Assembly (NCBI GenBank): GCA_026873275.1
Contig: JANTUC010000010.1
Span: 1,054,001 to 1,118,000, forward strand
Length of the DNA: 64,000 bases
Direction: 5' to 3'
Source of the DNA: Pseudopithomyces maydicus
Lineage: Eukaryota > Ascomycota > Dothideomycetes > Pleosporales > Didymosphaeriaceae
Within the stretch, counting starts at the first letter, position 1; every line of letters starts with the position of its first letter. The translations under genes were made by a program, and so were the position numbers. The notes beneath the pieces were generated by a model that saw only the letters and a list, made by a program, of their open reading frames with translations, did no database searches and was not told the DNA's origin. Below, one piece after another: positions 35,890 through 46,452 of this stretch.

Positions 35890-36588
35890 GACTGGAACTG
35901 GTGCAATGGACGCGAATGGTACTTTGTCACGGCTTGATATACGCTCCCCCGATCACGACAACGGCGGACACGGTGGCCGACAGGTATCCGTGTCGGCGCC
36001 TTCGCAAGCAGCATGTCATTCTTCATGCATTGCAAGATTTGGATTCGGTCCCGAACGACGACAGAACGGGCCAGGTACAGACGGGGGTCGGCGGTGTTGA
36101 GGTTTGGGGGCCGCGGACATCGGATGGGATTCGCGTCCGAGACCTCCCCTGCACCTGAATGCCCAGGTGGGGTCTGGATCACGGGACCGCAGGCTGACGG
36201 TGACGATAAGAGAGAACAAGAGAGAACAAGAGAGAATAAGAGAGATGCGTGGACAACCCCACCTTCCTCAACCATCACCCGTCGCTGGTGCCCCTCGCTG
36301 ACGTCACACGCTCCCCACCAAATTCCGTTGGCCTCGCCCCCCCCCTCTCCCCGCCCCTGAGGTCGTCCCTTCCGCCGCCGCACCCACGCAAGCAAGCAAC
36401 GCCCAAGATTCATACGTCTCTTCCGAGTCACGCGCAAGCCTACCGTCCACTGGTATCCTGCGCATAAATACCCCCGTCCTCCACCCACTCCGCCCTCTTC
36501 TCTGCTGACCCCATCCGCCTCGCCCACCACGACTCTTCTGCACAGCACCCTCCTCAAGCGAACCTTTGCAACCAAGCCTACACTCAAC
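35890..36588. promoter_or_regulatory. Divergent promoter nitroreductase/I78 inhibitor
   Basis: About 700 bp between the two start codons. A 10-bp tandem repeat (agagaacaag type, three copies) sits at 36211-36245. A TATA-like cataaata at 36463-36470 lies about 120 bp before the I78 ATG. A tgacgtca palindrome (CRE/ATF type) is present at 36299-36306. Confidence 0.5.
36211..36245. repeat. 10-bp purine tandem repeat
   Basis: Three and a half copies of agagaacaag / agagaataag in the nitroreductase-I78 spacer. Confidence 0.75.
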
Positions 36589-36882
36589 ATGCCTCTCGTC
36601 GTGCCAGGACTCCAGAGCAAGGGTGGCGACAAGATCGATGAATGGACCAACAAGCTCATGGGCAAGAAGATCGGTGACAATCACGACGAAGTCGTATGTC
36701 CTCCCCGAGGCCTTCCCTCCGCCCCCGCACTCACCACCGCGCAGACCTTCGCCAAGCAAGACCTCCCCAAAGAGCACCGCGTCCTCCAGCCCGACTCGAT
36801 GAGCACCATGGACCACAAGCCCGATCGCCTCAACATCCACGTCGATGACAAGGGCACCATCCAGAACGTCCGCTACGGTTAG
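36589..36882 (+). CDS. I78-family peptidase inhibitor-like small protein
   Basis: Small protein similar to the I78 (potato-inhibitor-like) proteinase inhibitor family common in fungi. Exons 36589-36693 and 36745-36882 give 80 aa, without a signal peptide. The C-terminal part LPKEHRVLQPDSMSTMDHKP and DRLNIHVDDKGTIQNVRYG is the I78 core (Arg-Pro/His-Arg loop then Asp-Arg-Leu strand). The 51-nt GT-AG intron is a multiple of three and contains no stop, so an unspliced transcript would also encode a protein, of 97 aa. The insert would be Pro/Thr-rich. Cytosolic inhibitors of this type may block endogenous vacuolar proteases; that is inference. Confidence 0.8.
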   Translation: MPLVVPGLQSKGGDKIDEWTNKLMGKKIGDNHDEVVCPPRGLPSAPALTTAQTFAKQDLPKEHRVLQPDSMSTMDHKPDRLNIHVDDKGTIQNVRYG

Positions 36883-37118
36883 CCTGCACCTTGTCTTTGC
36901 TTCTTCACCTCCTGTCTTGATAACATACTTTATCTATCTAATACAATCACGATTCCCAACGCACCCAGCCTTGCCTTCATGCACGCTTCACACCATCTAT
37001 CGCAATACCATCGCACTCGAAACGCATATGCCATCAACACACACTTAGTCATACACAATCCCTAATCAAAGCACAAGGGTCATAGCGCCGCACCACCTAC
37101 CTTCCATGTCACTCTCTA

Positions 37119-39240
37119 CTACTTCCTCCTTTTCACCCTCTCGACCATTGCTTCCTTGTCCCCATTTACGCCCTCAATGATATCGCCCATTCTGAGCAAA
37201 CTTGCATGCATTGCCTCGGGATGCTCAAAGCACAGTATGATCGAGACTCGTATTGCCAGCGCCTTGAACCACTTCTTTAGCACCTTTTGTTCACTCTTGT
37301 GGCTCGCTGCACCTGCCGTGAGAGCTACCCAGAGAAGCACACCCGCCATGTCCGCCCAGCAATCAGAGAGGTCGGAATTCTCAAGCGTGTTTTTCAATTG
37401 CGTGAGAAAAGCCGTGCTAATATTTGACGGTGCGGACTTCGTTGCTGGCGAGGAAATACTACGGCGGAAGTGGGTTGGGGTGAAGGAAAAAGGATTTGTG
37501 ACGGCCACCAAGGGTGAATCTTGCCGGAGCGTCGCTGGTGAGAGGAACATGTTCTCAGACGACATGGCCGTTGACGCGCTGTGTGTAGCCTTGGCGTTTT
37601 GCATTTCCGACACTTGCTTAAGCGCCTCCGAGAGTGGCATTCGTTGTGTGATGGACGTTGCAGTCAGCACACCGGCTATGCGGATTGCTTCATATTTCCA
37701 ATCATTCGTCGTAGTCACATCCTCTTTTTGTATATCCGCAGCTGGAGGATACTGGGAAGTGATCTTTTTGTCGATGTTTTTCAGTGATAGGGAGTTGTGG
37801 CGACTTTGCTTCATTTCATGTAAGAAAAGATCCATCATCATGCGAATGTCTTTGAGCAGGTCGATTGCTCTCGGAGTACACCTGGATGAGCGTTTGATGG
37901 TTTCGAACTCGCTACGTGGACAGTAAAGCGGTGACTCCGGGATCGTCGCAGTATTGGGATAGGTCTTGGTGCATGTGGACGCACAGTAGTCGAAATACAT
38001 GGTACGTGGTCTCGCCTCGCGGAGTATGGCAGATTCCAACGATATCCAGGATATGGCCGACGCTAGACGTCCATTCATGCCTAGTTGTCCAAGTCCTCCT
38101 CTTTGCTGTATCATTGCCTCTATGCCCGTCTCGTGAAAGTCTAGAGTCATCTCTTCTGCTGCGATGATCTCGCTTGCAATCAGTTGGGTCAATGCAACAA
38201 CATTGTAGTCATCGCCTCGCGATTCAGGGTTGAGCAAATTCTGGCTAATCAAATGTATTACCTCTTGTCGCAACGCAAGTGTCTGCACGCTCTCGATTGG
38301 GCGCTCGTAAACCGCATCATAATGCGCTGATGCAAGGCAGAGCGTGCTGAGGAACGTATGCGGAAGTTTGACAACCGTCGGTATCCAATGCATTCCCATC
38401 GCTTTTGTTCCGAAGCTTCGTGAACAGTAAAATTTCAGCTCTTCCACCGAGACTCTCGGATGATTAGATTGGAACATGGTTTGGAATGGATCAAGTGGCT
38501 TGCCCAGAGATTGGAACGGTCCGGGTGAAATTTCATCATAAGGTAGAGTCACGCCTTCGCGAGATGGAATTACGATAGGAGCACTAGGGAGCACAAAATC
38601 CATGGATATTCTCGGGAGCCGTGAAGCCTGTGCGGGTGGCGTCATTCTTCTTTGCGAACCTGAATCAACCTGGACAACACTGCTTTGTGATAGCGCCCGG
38701 TTGCTTTTCACATTCTTTGGTATGACTGCTCCACTGTTCGATAGGTCATCCCGCTGATCACTGCCAACGCTCCCTCGTGACTGCCCCAAATCATCTCTCG
38801 ATCTGTTCAGTTGTTCCTTATCTGCTCCACGTGGTTTCCTTTCCTTCAAGTAGCTGCCCATGGCCTTCTTCCTCACCCGCGTCATGTTCTGTCTTGACTT
38901 GAAGTCTTCCGGGGACAATCCTGTGATGAAGAGCAATCCATCTGAGGCTCCATTGCGCTCATTGGGCGTGGGGATAGGGCTCATCGAACGTCGAGGTACT
39001 AGCGGGCCTACACGGCACTATTAGCCTTTGGCTCCTATCGAGTCGAAGACGAGTACCGCACAATTGCAAAATATCAAACGACAGTACGAGAAGTGAGGAT
39101 TGCGTACGTTTCAAGCCCGTAGACGACCAAGTGGTATATGAAGGATCCAAACCGGAGGCGGCAGGCGAGAAGGATGCTCCAGCCTGCAGGTGCGGGTCGC
39201 TAAAGCAGAAGAGGGGCATCTGCGACGAGGGGGCCGACAT
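37119..39240 (-). CDS. Fungal transcription-factor-like protein without a zinc cluster
   Basis: Large regulator-like protein of the fungal-specific TF (DUF3468-like) group that lacks the Zn2Cys6 motif. Exons 39240-39108 and 38998-37119 give 670 aa with matching phase. The short first exon encodes MSAPSSQMPLFCFSDPHLQA. The second begins near RRSMSPIPTPNERNG and continues into the signature SRQNMTRVRKKAMGSYLKER, which in this group replaces the zinc cluster. The middle and C-terminal regions are helical (FYCSRSFGTKAMGMHWIPTV, TLDFHETGIEAMIQQRGGLG, CWADMAGVLLWVALTAGAAS). An alternative start at 38984 would omit exon 1. Function unknown; nuclear location is inferred from the basic motif. Confidence 0.8.
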
Positions 39241-40667
39241 GGTGGTAAACTGTCCGACACGGTGATTTTTCGATCTACCGGACTCTACGATTCGGCGTTC
39301 CGTAAGGCTGCGAGGCTGATCTCGAGGAACCAGATGGTATGGAGTCCGCTTAGTAGTGAAGCCCGTCTCCCAACTGCCATGTGCACATACCCAGTGCTTC
39401 GCTGCCTGATATATACGGGCGCGGAAGAGGCCTCCGTTAGATCTGAATACGAACTACCCATCGTATCGTGCGTCATGCATGCAGGAAGCGCAGCGACGGT
39501 AGGAGGCGCGGTGCAGTGTTGGGCGATCGGATGGTAACGGTGAGCGGTGGCAGTGTCGCGTTCGATACAGTCTAGTCGTCCGCCCTACCACAGGGCATGG
39601 CTGGGGTGCAATCTACACTGAATAGGGCAATGGGCTATGGTCTGCATGCATATGACCAATGAAGCGGTTGAAAAACGACGGTTGCGATTGTGACTACGTG
39701 CGATGCCTTCACCGAGTAATACGGCGCACAATCGAGCGTGACATGGCGGACCTTCTGTACACTACAAGATCTGGGTACGCGTCGCAGCTTCACTACCTAT
39801 CTACCAAGAAGGCTGCGGGAGTACGAGAGAGTGTCCAGCGAATCGCAGTTGGACGCATGTGGAACTGCTTACGCCCAACGCCACCGAAGAAGCAATGCAG
39901 GGTCCTACACCGCCAGCTGCACCTCGAAGAGCGGTGCAGCAAAGCCCTGGTATGTGCATAACTAGCCCTACCAATCGATACTCTTGTGTGGGCTGCTACA
40001 GCCTCCACCTAAGAATGATCTTGGGAAGTGCCAGCGGGAAGACTAAGTGCAAGCTCTGTGACCGATGCTTGTGATTGCGTTCCAGCCCTGGTGTTAGCTA
40101 GAATTGTTTGTTTGCAGAGAACCTCTCGAAAGTCACACAAAGTGATGGTGGCCTGGCGCCTACGGTACCACACAAGTGCTGATTTGGCTCCATCCTTGGA
40201 TCATGCCACTTGGGGTCTCCCGAGGTCGAAACAACAGTGTCCTAAAGATCGACATGTACCTGCCAATACACGGAGAGCTCCCATTGTAGCATGCCAAAAG
40301 ACGCAACATACTCTTTTTATCACCACTATCTACCCACCTGGTTCTTATCATATGCCTTGTTAAAGTGTTCGCCAGACATGCATCCTATCACCAGGAGCAG
40401 CTGGTGTGAACCTCGTATTCTCAACCCTCATTTCTGCATCCCCGGCTTCCAAAGGCTCGAGTAAAGGTAGCGCTCCGATAGGAGGCAGCGATTCAGCGCT
40501 ATGCTGATGGAGTGCGCGCGAAAGTGTTCCCGTCGCACTGTGATGTTATATAGCCCAAGCGCAAGAGCTAGTTGGCAAGCACACCAAGTGTGTTCTAAGC
40601 CCAACAATACCATCCAGGCTCAATAGATAGAGAGCGAAACCTATGCGTATCATGGTTTGAAACATTA
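39241..40667. other. 1.4-kb intergenic segment, no gene seen
   Basis: Frames here are short and overlap on both strands. It should contain the promoter of the regulator-like gene and the 3' region of RIC1. Confidence 0.5.
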
Positions 40668-43600
40668 TTATAGACACCGTGGTGCAGCCTCGAAATAGCC
40701 TCTTCCGGTACTATCTCCAGGGCTGACGGCGCTGGTTGGACTCCTAGACCTACTGCTCTCTGCACTCGCTCCACCGCTCTCTGTACTCCCATCCTCCATT
40801 GATATTCCAAAACCTACAGTGCCGTTCGTTCTTCTTCCTCTCCTCGGCACGCCCAGCCTCATAGCATCGAATGTGAATGTCGGTGTGCCGACTTCAGCAC
40901 ATGGACTCTTCAGCTCGACCAATTCCAAGGTTTTCCGTAACGTGGCGCCTGTTTCATCCAAAGCCATTAGGAAGCGTGCGAGTTCCTTGCAAAGTTCCCA
41001 GTCTTGCTCTTCTTTAGCGCGTTGCAAAAGGCGGACGACTTGGTCTCCTGTAGAATTCAATTCCTCAAACGTATGAAGGACAAGTAAGTATCCTCCAGCA
41101 GTCTTCAAACTCCCTTTTTCAAGAGACTCCTCAAATAACACTTCTGGGGGTGGTAGATTAGAGAAGAGGGTGCGCCAGCAGCGTAGTTCTGTCTTGCGGG
41201 TGCATTGTACAACAATATCAAGATACTGAGCGAAGGAAGAAAGGAAAGAGAGCACGGACGGTAGAAGGGCCTGTTCGGGCGAAGGTTGCGAGTCGACCTC
41301 TTCGTCGAGAACTTCGTGGAGGAGGATCTCGAGTGCGTGTGGGAAATACGTAAGGGACTGGTAGTGCGTGGATAGATGAAGGGCGGCGGGATGGTTGTAA
41401 GATGCGAGGTGATGTCTTAGTAACGCTGGAAGGAATAGGTGTGTCCGTGTGGCAAATCTGAAGTAAGCAAAGCTCGTGTCTCTCCTCTGCACCAGCTCGC
41501 TTTCGACCCCGAACACGATGGCTTTGTTTATCAAGCTTGCCAGTGGATAGAAATCGACAGGAACCTTCACCGGCGCTGGTAACTCTCTACCCAGCTCCAT
41601 GCTTGCTGTCCGCAACACGTCTTGGATGTCAATCCAAACTTTTACGTCATGTCCGTCAAAAAACCACAGGCTGTCGCGCAGATCGTGGCCATGCACGCCA
41701 CTGATCGCTAACCCTGCAGATGGACTAGGTGGCAGCGAATCGTCTTGCATGGCTAGCGCGAATGCTGGATGATCGCGCATCAGAGCATACGTCTCGACAT
41801 TTTGCGCTATGATGCGCATTTCATACTTTAGCTCACCGCCTTCGGTAGTGGTGGGTTGGAGGAGCACAAGTTTACCGTCTACAACAAAGAGAATGGTCGC
41901 CACTGCCACATCTTGGGACGGGTCACCGTTATCTACTCGTCGTTAGTGCGAGATTATTGTGATGGAATCGCGAACATACGAATTTGGTCCTCGGGCAGGA
42001 TCCAGCTGAGGGCTCGTACTCTGGGTGGAGCGCGTATGATGCCATGCAAAGCGATTTGGCCAACCTGAACTAAAGTAACTGTTGCGTTGCTGATGCCGAT
42101 TACATAGTGATACAGAATGTTTTCGTAAGTATAGACAAGAAGCGAATCCTCTCCCGAGGGTGCTATCAGAACAATGGGTGCGGGGAGATGCTGAACATGC
42201 ATAATGTGGTCGTTATCGAGAGCCTGCTCACGAGAGTAAATGCGGATCTAAATATCAAGGTTTAGATGGTGATGCAATTGACGGAACTTGGGAGCTTACT
42301 TGGTGCGAGTCTTGTGCTTCGATGGCTGCAATTAGAACATGTTGGAACCAGCACATGCCTCCACGGACCGTGAATCCGTTTTCGACAAACGGGTCGTCGA
42401 ATGTCTTCCACCGTCCGCTGTTGACGCTGTAATGGGCGAGGCCTCTTTTCCCTGCCACAGCAACGTAGCGGCCATCGTTGGAGACGACTGCGCATCGGAT
42501 GGGCCACTGATCCACGAGATAGTGAGAAGGGACTTGGACATGGTGCCACAAGGAAACGTCTGCAGATATGGTTGTCAGGTCCGGCAACTCGTAGCCGCGA
42601 TAAATCATGAAGCCGGTGCTTGTCTGCATCAGAGAGCGGGACACGTTAGCGGAAGAGAAACACCCTGTCACGGCACTGCGAGCCATCTCAAGGACATAGA
42701 GACGGTTATCGCGGTTCCCCAAGAGCAGAAGCTCTGCTCCACCACCGATCCAAAAGGCATCTTTGACGCCGAGCAACCATGCTTCTCCGTTCGCTTCGGA
42801 CAAGGCCCTGTCGGTGGTGAAGCTTGTAGCCCCCGGCTTCCCGTAGACGCTCCACATGGCCCACCCGTTTTCATAGCCGGCAAACAGACAGTATCCGTCC
42901 GGGGAGAATACCAAGACTGACAGGTTGCCAGTGCTCGTGGTGGTGGGCCTGAGCTTGTGGGAAAGCGGAATGTCGCCCTTGTAGTCCTTTGCCGTGTAGA
43001 CGTGTATCTCTCCGTTGGCGCAGCCGACTGCGATAAGCGAGAAGCGGGCGTTGATGGCAGCCTTGACTCCAAAGTGGGCATGGGCTTCGGGGCGGTGGAA
43101 GGCGTGGCCGCGGAACAGCTTGGCGGAGGTGGTTGGTGGCAGGCGCTGGACGGCGTAGGCCTTGCCGTCGTGTGTGAGCCAGGCAGACAGGTTCATGGGG
43201 CGGTCGTGAATCATGTCGACGACGGAGAGGCTCTTGGCCAGCCAGGGCATGCGGCTTAGCAGCTCGGTGCTCGTCTGGCTGCCGGTGCTGTCGGGGGCCC
43301 ATCGGATGCACTGCACGGCGGCAGGCTTGGTGGTGGCGACCACCAGCTCGTCGTCGAGGGCCAGGGCGCGGGTGATGCCGGCGTCGACGCGGATGACCAT
43401 GCGGAACTTGAGGCTGGCTTCCCTGATGCCGCTGGCCTCGCCCGGCGCCGCGTTCTGGCCATGCTGCCTGGGGATGCGGAAGCCGGCGGCGGCGCTCTGG
43501 CGGCGGGAGTGGGCGCCGCCCGTGTGGGCAAACTGCGTCTTGTACACGCGCGACGTGGGGTCTGTGGCGAGCGAGTAGGTGATGAGGTATCCGAGCGCCG

Positions 43601-43990
43601 TCTGGACGACGAAGATCTGCGAGTCGGGACGCAGCAGAATGTTCACATTTGGGCCGTATGTCTTCAGCGACGCGTCGGAGCGCAGCACCGACGCGACGAT
43701 GGCTGTTGGCTGCGCGCACGTTAGCGCATGCCACTCTGCTGAGCAGCGCACCGGCAACCTGCCTTGGTCTGCCAGATGGTCAGCGTCGACCGCGTGATGG
43801 TCGCAAACAGGTGTCCGCTCCTGGTCACCTCCATGGCCACCATCTCGCCCGCCATGTCGTCCTCGGCATGCTGCACTCCGCCCTGGCCGTCATCTTCGTC
43901 TGCACCGTCGTGGGACACGGGCGTGGGCTGCGTCCTGGTCTCCTTGCTGGCCGCGAACACCGACGGCGAGGAGATGGGCCAATACGTCAT
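40668..43990 (-). CDS. RIC1: RIC1, subunit of the Ric1-Rgp1 exchange factor for Ypt6/Rab6
   Basis: Golgi-associated guanine exchange factor subunit needed for endosome-to-Golgi recycling. Exons 43990-43763, 43709-42300, 42247-41980 and 41932-40668 give 1056 aa, close to the family length. The start MTYWPISSPSVFAASK is the family's N-terminus (YWP block). WD-type repeats follow: TYGPNVNILLRPDSQIFVVQ, FSLIAVGCANGEIHVYTAKD and VVSNDGRYVAVAGKRGLAHY. The RIC1 domain begins near DVAVATILFVVDGKLVLLQP and KYEMRIIAQNVETYALMRDH. Intron 1 (43762-43710) has a GC donor (AAG|GCAGGT). No GT donor in the right phase is nearby, and the spliced IWQTKPTAIVASVLRS reads as the conserved joint. The Ser-rich C-terminal tail is probably disordered. 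A run of 18 G lies about 90 bp before the start codon. Confidence 0.93.
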
Positions 43991-44421
43991 GGCGCACTAT
44001 CGCAACAGGACGCTGCATCTGCGCGCGCCCATCTCACAGTGAGGAATCGCGTCGAGGGAAGCCGGTGAAGCTGGGAGCTGGGGGGGGGGGGGGGGGGTGG
44101 GGGGTGGAAGGCGTCTAACTGCAACTGCTCGACAAACTGACTGCTGTACACAAGTAGTCTAGGTAGATCATCGAATTGTTCTGTACCTACACTGGACTAG
44201 CTAGTATTCACAGCCCCACTAGCCGTTTGCAGCCAGCCCACCGAGCAAGTGAGCAGTCCGTCATACGTCTCTTGGCATTTGGTACAGCGTCTCGAAGCCA
44301 ATGCATGGTGATGGTTTATTACACAAGTCTAGTTCTACCCTGGCTCTTCCAGTCATCATAAATGCTGATGCTCGTCGACACCAAAACGCCACCCAATGCT
44401 CTTCCCCTTGCCTACCGCGCT
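43991..44421. other. Upstream region of RIC1 and 3' side of the thioesterase gene
   Basis: Contains the poly-G run and is otherwise without a supported gene. Confidence 0.5.
44080..44097. repeat. Poly-G run of 18
   Basis: Eighteen consecutive G on the + strand, followed by further G-rich sequence to about 44108. It would be poly-C on the RIC1 coding strand, in its promoter or 5' UTR. Length is unlikely to be exact. Confidence 0.85.
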
Positions 44422-45438
44422 TTATCCCCTTACAAGATTCATCTGTGCCGCCATTTTTGGCTCAATGAACAACGCCTCGGCCTCAGTCACCACAAGCGGT
44501 TTCTCGCCGCTGCTCTCATCTACCAATGTCTCCAACCGAGCCTTGACCCATGCTTTGCGTCCTTCTACCCTTGTTGTCTCCGCTCGGAGCACAAATATCT
44601 GTCCAGCCATGGCTGGCGCCTTGTAGTCTACCTTCAAACTTGCAGTCACCGCCGCACGGTTCGGCAGCGCAGGAAACAACACCGCCCCATCCCTTCGTCC
44701 AGCAGCGTCGCCAGCAGTCCACCATGAACAATGCCCGGGTGTCCGCAAAGCGCAATGCCAAGGTACTGTAAACTGACAAAGCTGCTCCCATCCTCGGTAC
44801 CGAATTGCACGGGTGGGACTTCGATCTTGCCTTCGCCGAGTAGCGTGCCGCCTGTCAAGTTCTGACCCCTCAACTGCGCGGGGATCTTGAGGTGCGGACG
44901 AGAAGCAATGTACTTGGGATCTTCAAGCAGAGAGCGTGTGAGAGAATGTTCGAAAATGGCCTTTTCTATCGCGGCAGCGTTCTCGGTGGCAGGTGCGAAG
45001 AGGGACATGGTTTCTTCATCGGTAGGCTGTTGGGCAAGGTCGCGGATGGCGGATGCGGCGGGTGCGGCAGCCATGGTGAATCCGATTGCAAAAGTCAGGA
45101 ACGATAGTGCAACAGTAGTGGTCAAGCGAATAAGCAGTGGCTTTTTTGATTTGTATTGGGGGACTCGTGCAGTTGTTTCAGCGGCAGTCTGCGAAGCTGC
45201 CTTCTGTCAGTAGGTTGTCAAATTGTGCTTATTTTTCTAACACAAAATAAGGCGACATACCTCCAGATACTGTACTCTGCCACCTGGTGTTCTTGCCGAA
45301 GCTACTTCTTGCAGCTGTGACGTTGGCGTCTGCCGTACTTATTATACTCGGGAAATTTCGTCGGGCCGGCGCCACAGGGCTTCGTCGGCCAAAGCTGACA
45401 ACATGTCTGCAAGCGGCAGACCTGGCGGACGAATACAT
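44422..45438 (-). CDS. Mitochondrial-type hotdog thioesterase (4HBT family; frame break at 44674-44676)
   Basis: Hotdog-fold acyl-CoA thioesterase-like protein. Exons 45438-45261 and 45196-44422 encode about 317 aa once one base is added in the three-T/A run at 44674-44676. The first exon (MYSSARSAACRHVVSFGRRS, then RNFPS and FGKNTRWQST) is basic and Ser/Ala-rich without acidic residues until late, a good mitochondrial presequence. A hydrophobic segment follows (TTTVALSFLTFAIGFTMAAA), so an inner-membrane anchor is likely. The catalytic hotdog core is GHPGIVHGGLLATLLDEGMG. Past the break the fold continues with ALPNRAAVTASLKVDYKAPA and ends with EALFIEPKMAAQMN. The acceptor of intron 1 was chosen as the only one that keeps the frame open. 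Confidence 0.87.
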
Positions 45439-46452
45439 GGTCTCCACACCCAAGAGCCACTAGATAGTGCTGGACGCGCGCTTTTGCTTTGCGATGATGT
45501 TGCGGTCAGGGAATGGCGCTTGGGCCAGGGGATTTTTTATTTTGCCTCGGCCCAAAGCCTCGTCCCGAGGTCGGCGAGCCGATTTTGATATGTACGCACA
45601 GAATCGGAGGAATCCAGAATATTTGAGAGGAGGCGGCTGGGCCTTTGGCGGCCGAGGGCGAATTAAGCTCAAGATAAGGGGAGTGTTGTCACGGATGTGT
45701 TTCGCTAAAGAAGAGGCCGGGAAGGATTCTGTAAGCTCATACCCGATCAGGCCCAGGCACCAACAGGCTGGTAGGAATCGATGTTGCCATCTCGTATGCA
45801 GACTTCAACGTTATATAATACCAGCATTATCTCAATCAGAGTACATACAATGCAGCAAGACGAGTGCAAAAAAAAATCCCCCGTAAACGAAGGACATATT
45901 TGCCGTGTTCACAATCTCAGTCCGCATTGATGATGAAACTGAGCAATAAACTCAATCACGTAAGTCTCGCATATGGTTGAAAAAAAAGAGAACAATAAGA
46001 AATCAGTACTAAGAGTTGCTTTAAATCATCGCTGATACGCCGAGACTACAGCTCAGATGTTCAGGTATCATCTTCATTGTCCCGTAGAAGGGATTGTATC
46101 AATATATCCTACAGTTCCACTTTTCCGGTATCTGTCATCATCTTCCAACAAAAGGTAATATACAAGCATGAGAGCGGGGAAGTGTATCGTAGCATGCCGA
46201 CACCTGAGCCCTCTGAGCGGCCGTTGTGCCACATTCAAGGCCTTCAGAGACAAGTCTGTCCGACTGAAGGGAAAATATTACAGTAGTTATAAAACAATTG
46301 GACAACCCTTTTGAAGACGCCAGAATATGCCGGGGAATCCGCCAATATCAGATAAGATGGAGACCGAAAACAAATGCAGGTCGGAAAGAAAGATGTTGAT
46401 ACAGGGTACAAGACGAGGCGAGGGGAAATGCTGACAGAATTGAGCCAGTGTC
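45439..46452. other. Intergenic segment, no gene seen
   Basis: Roughly 1 kb between the thioesterase start and the TIM44 stop, AT-richer in 45800-46100. No coding region is supported. Confidence 0.5.
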
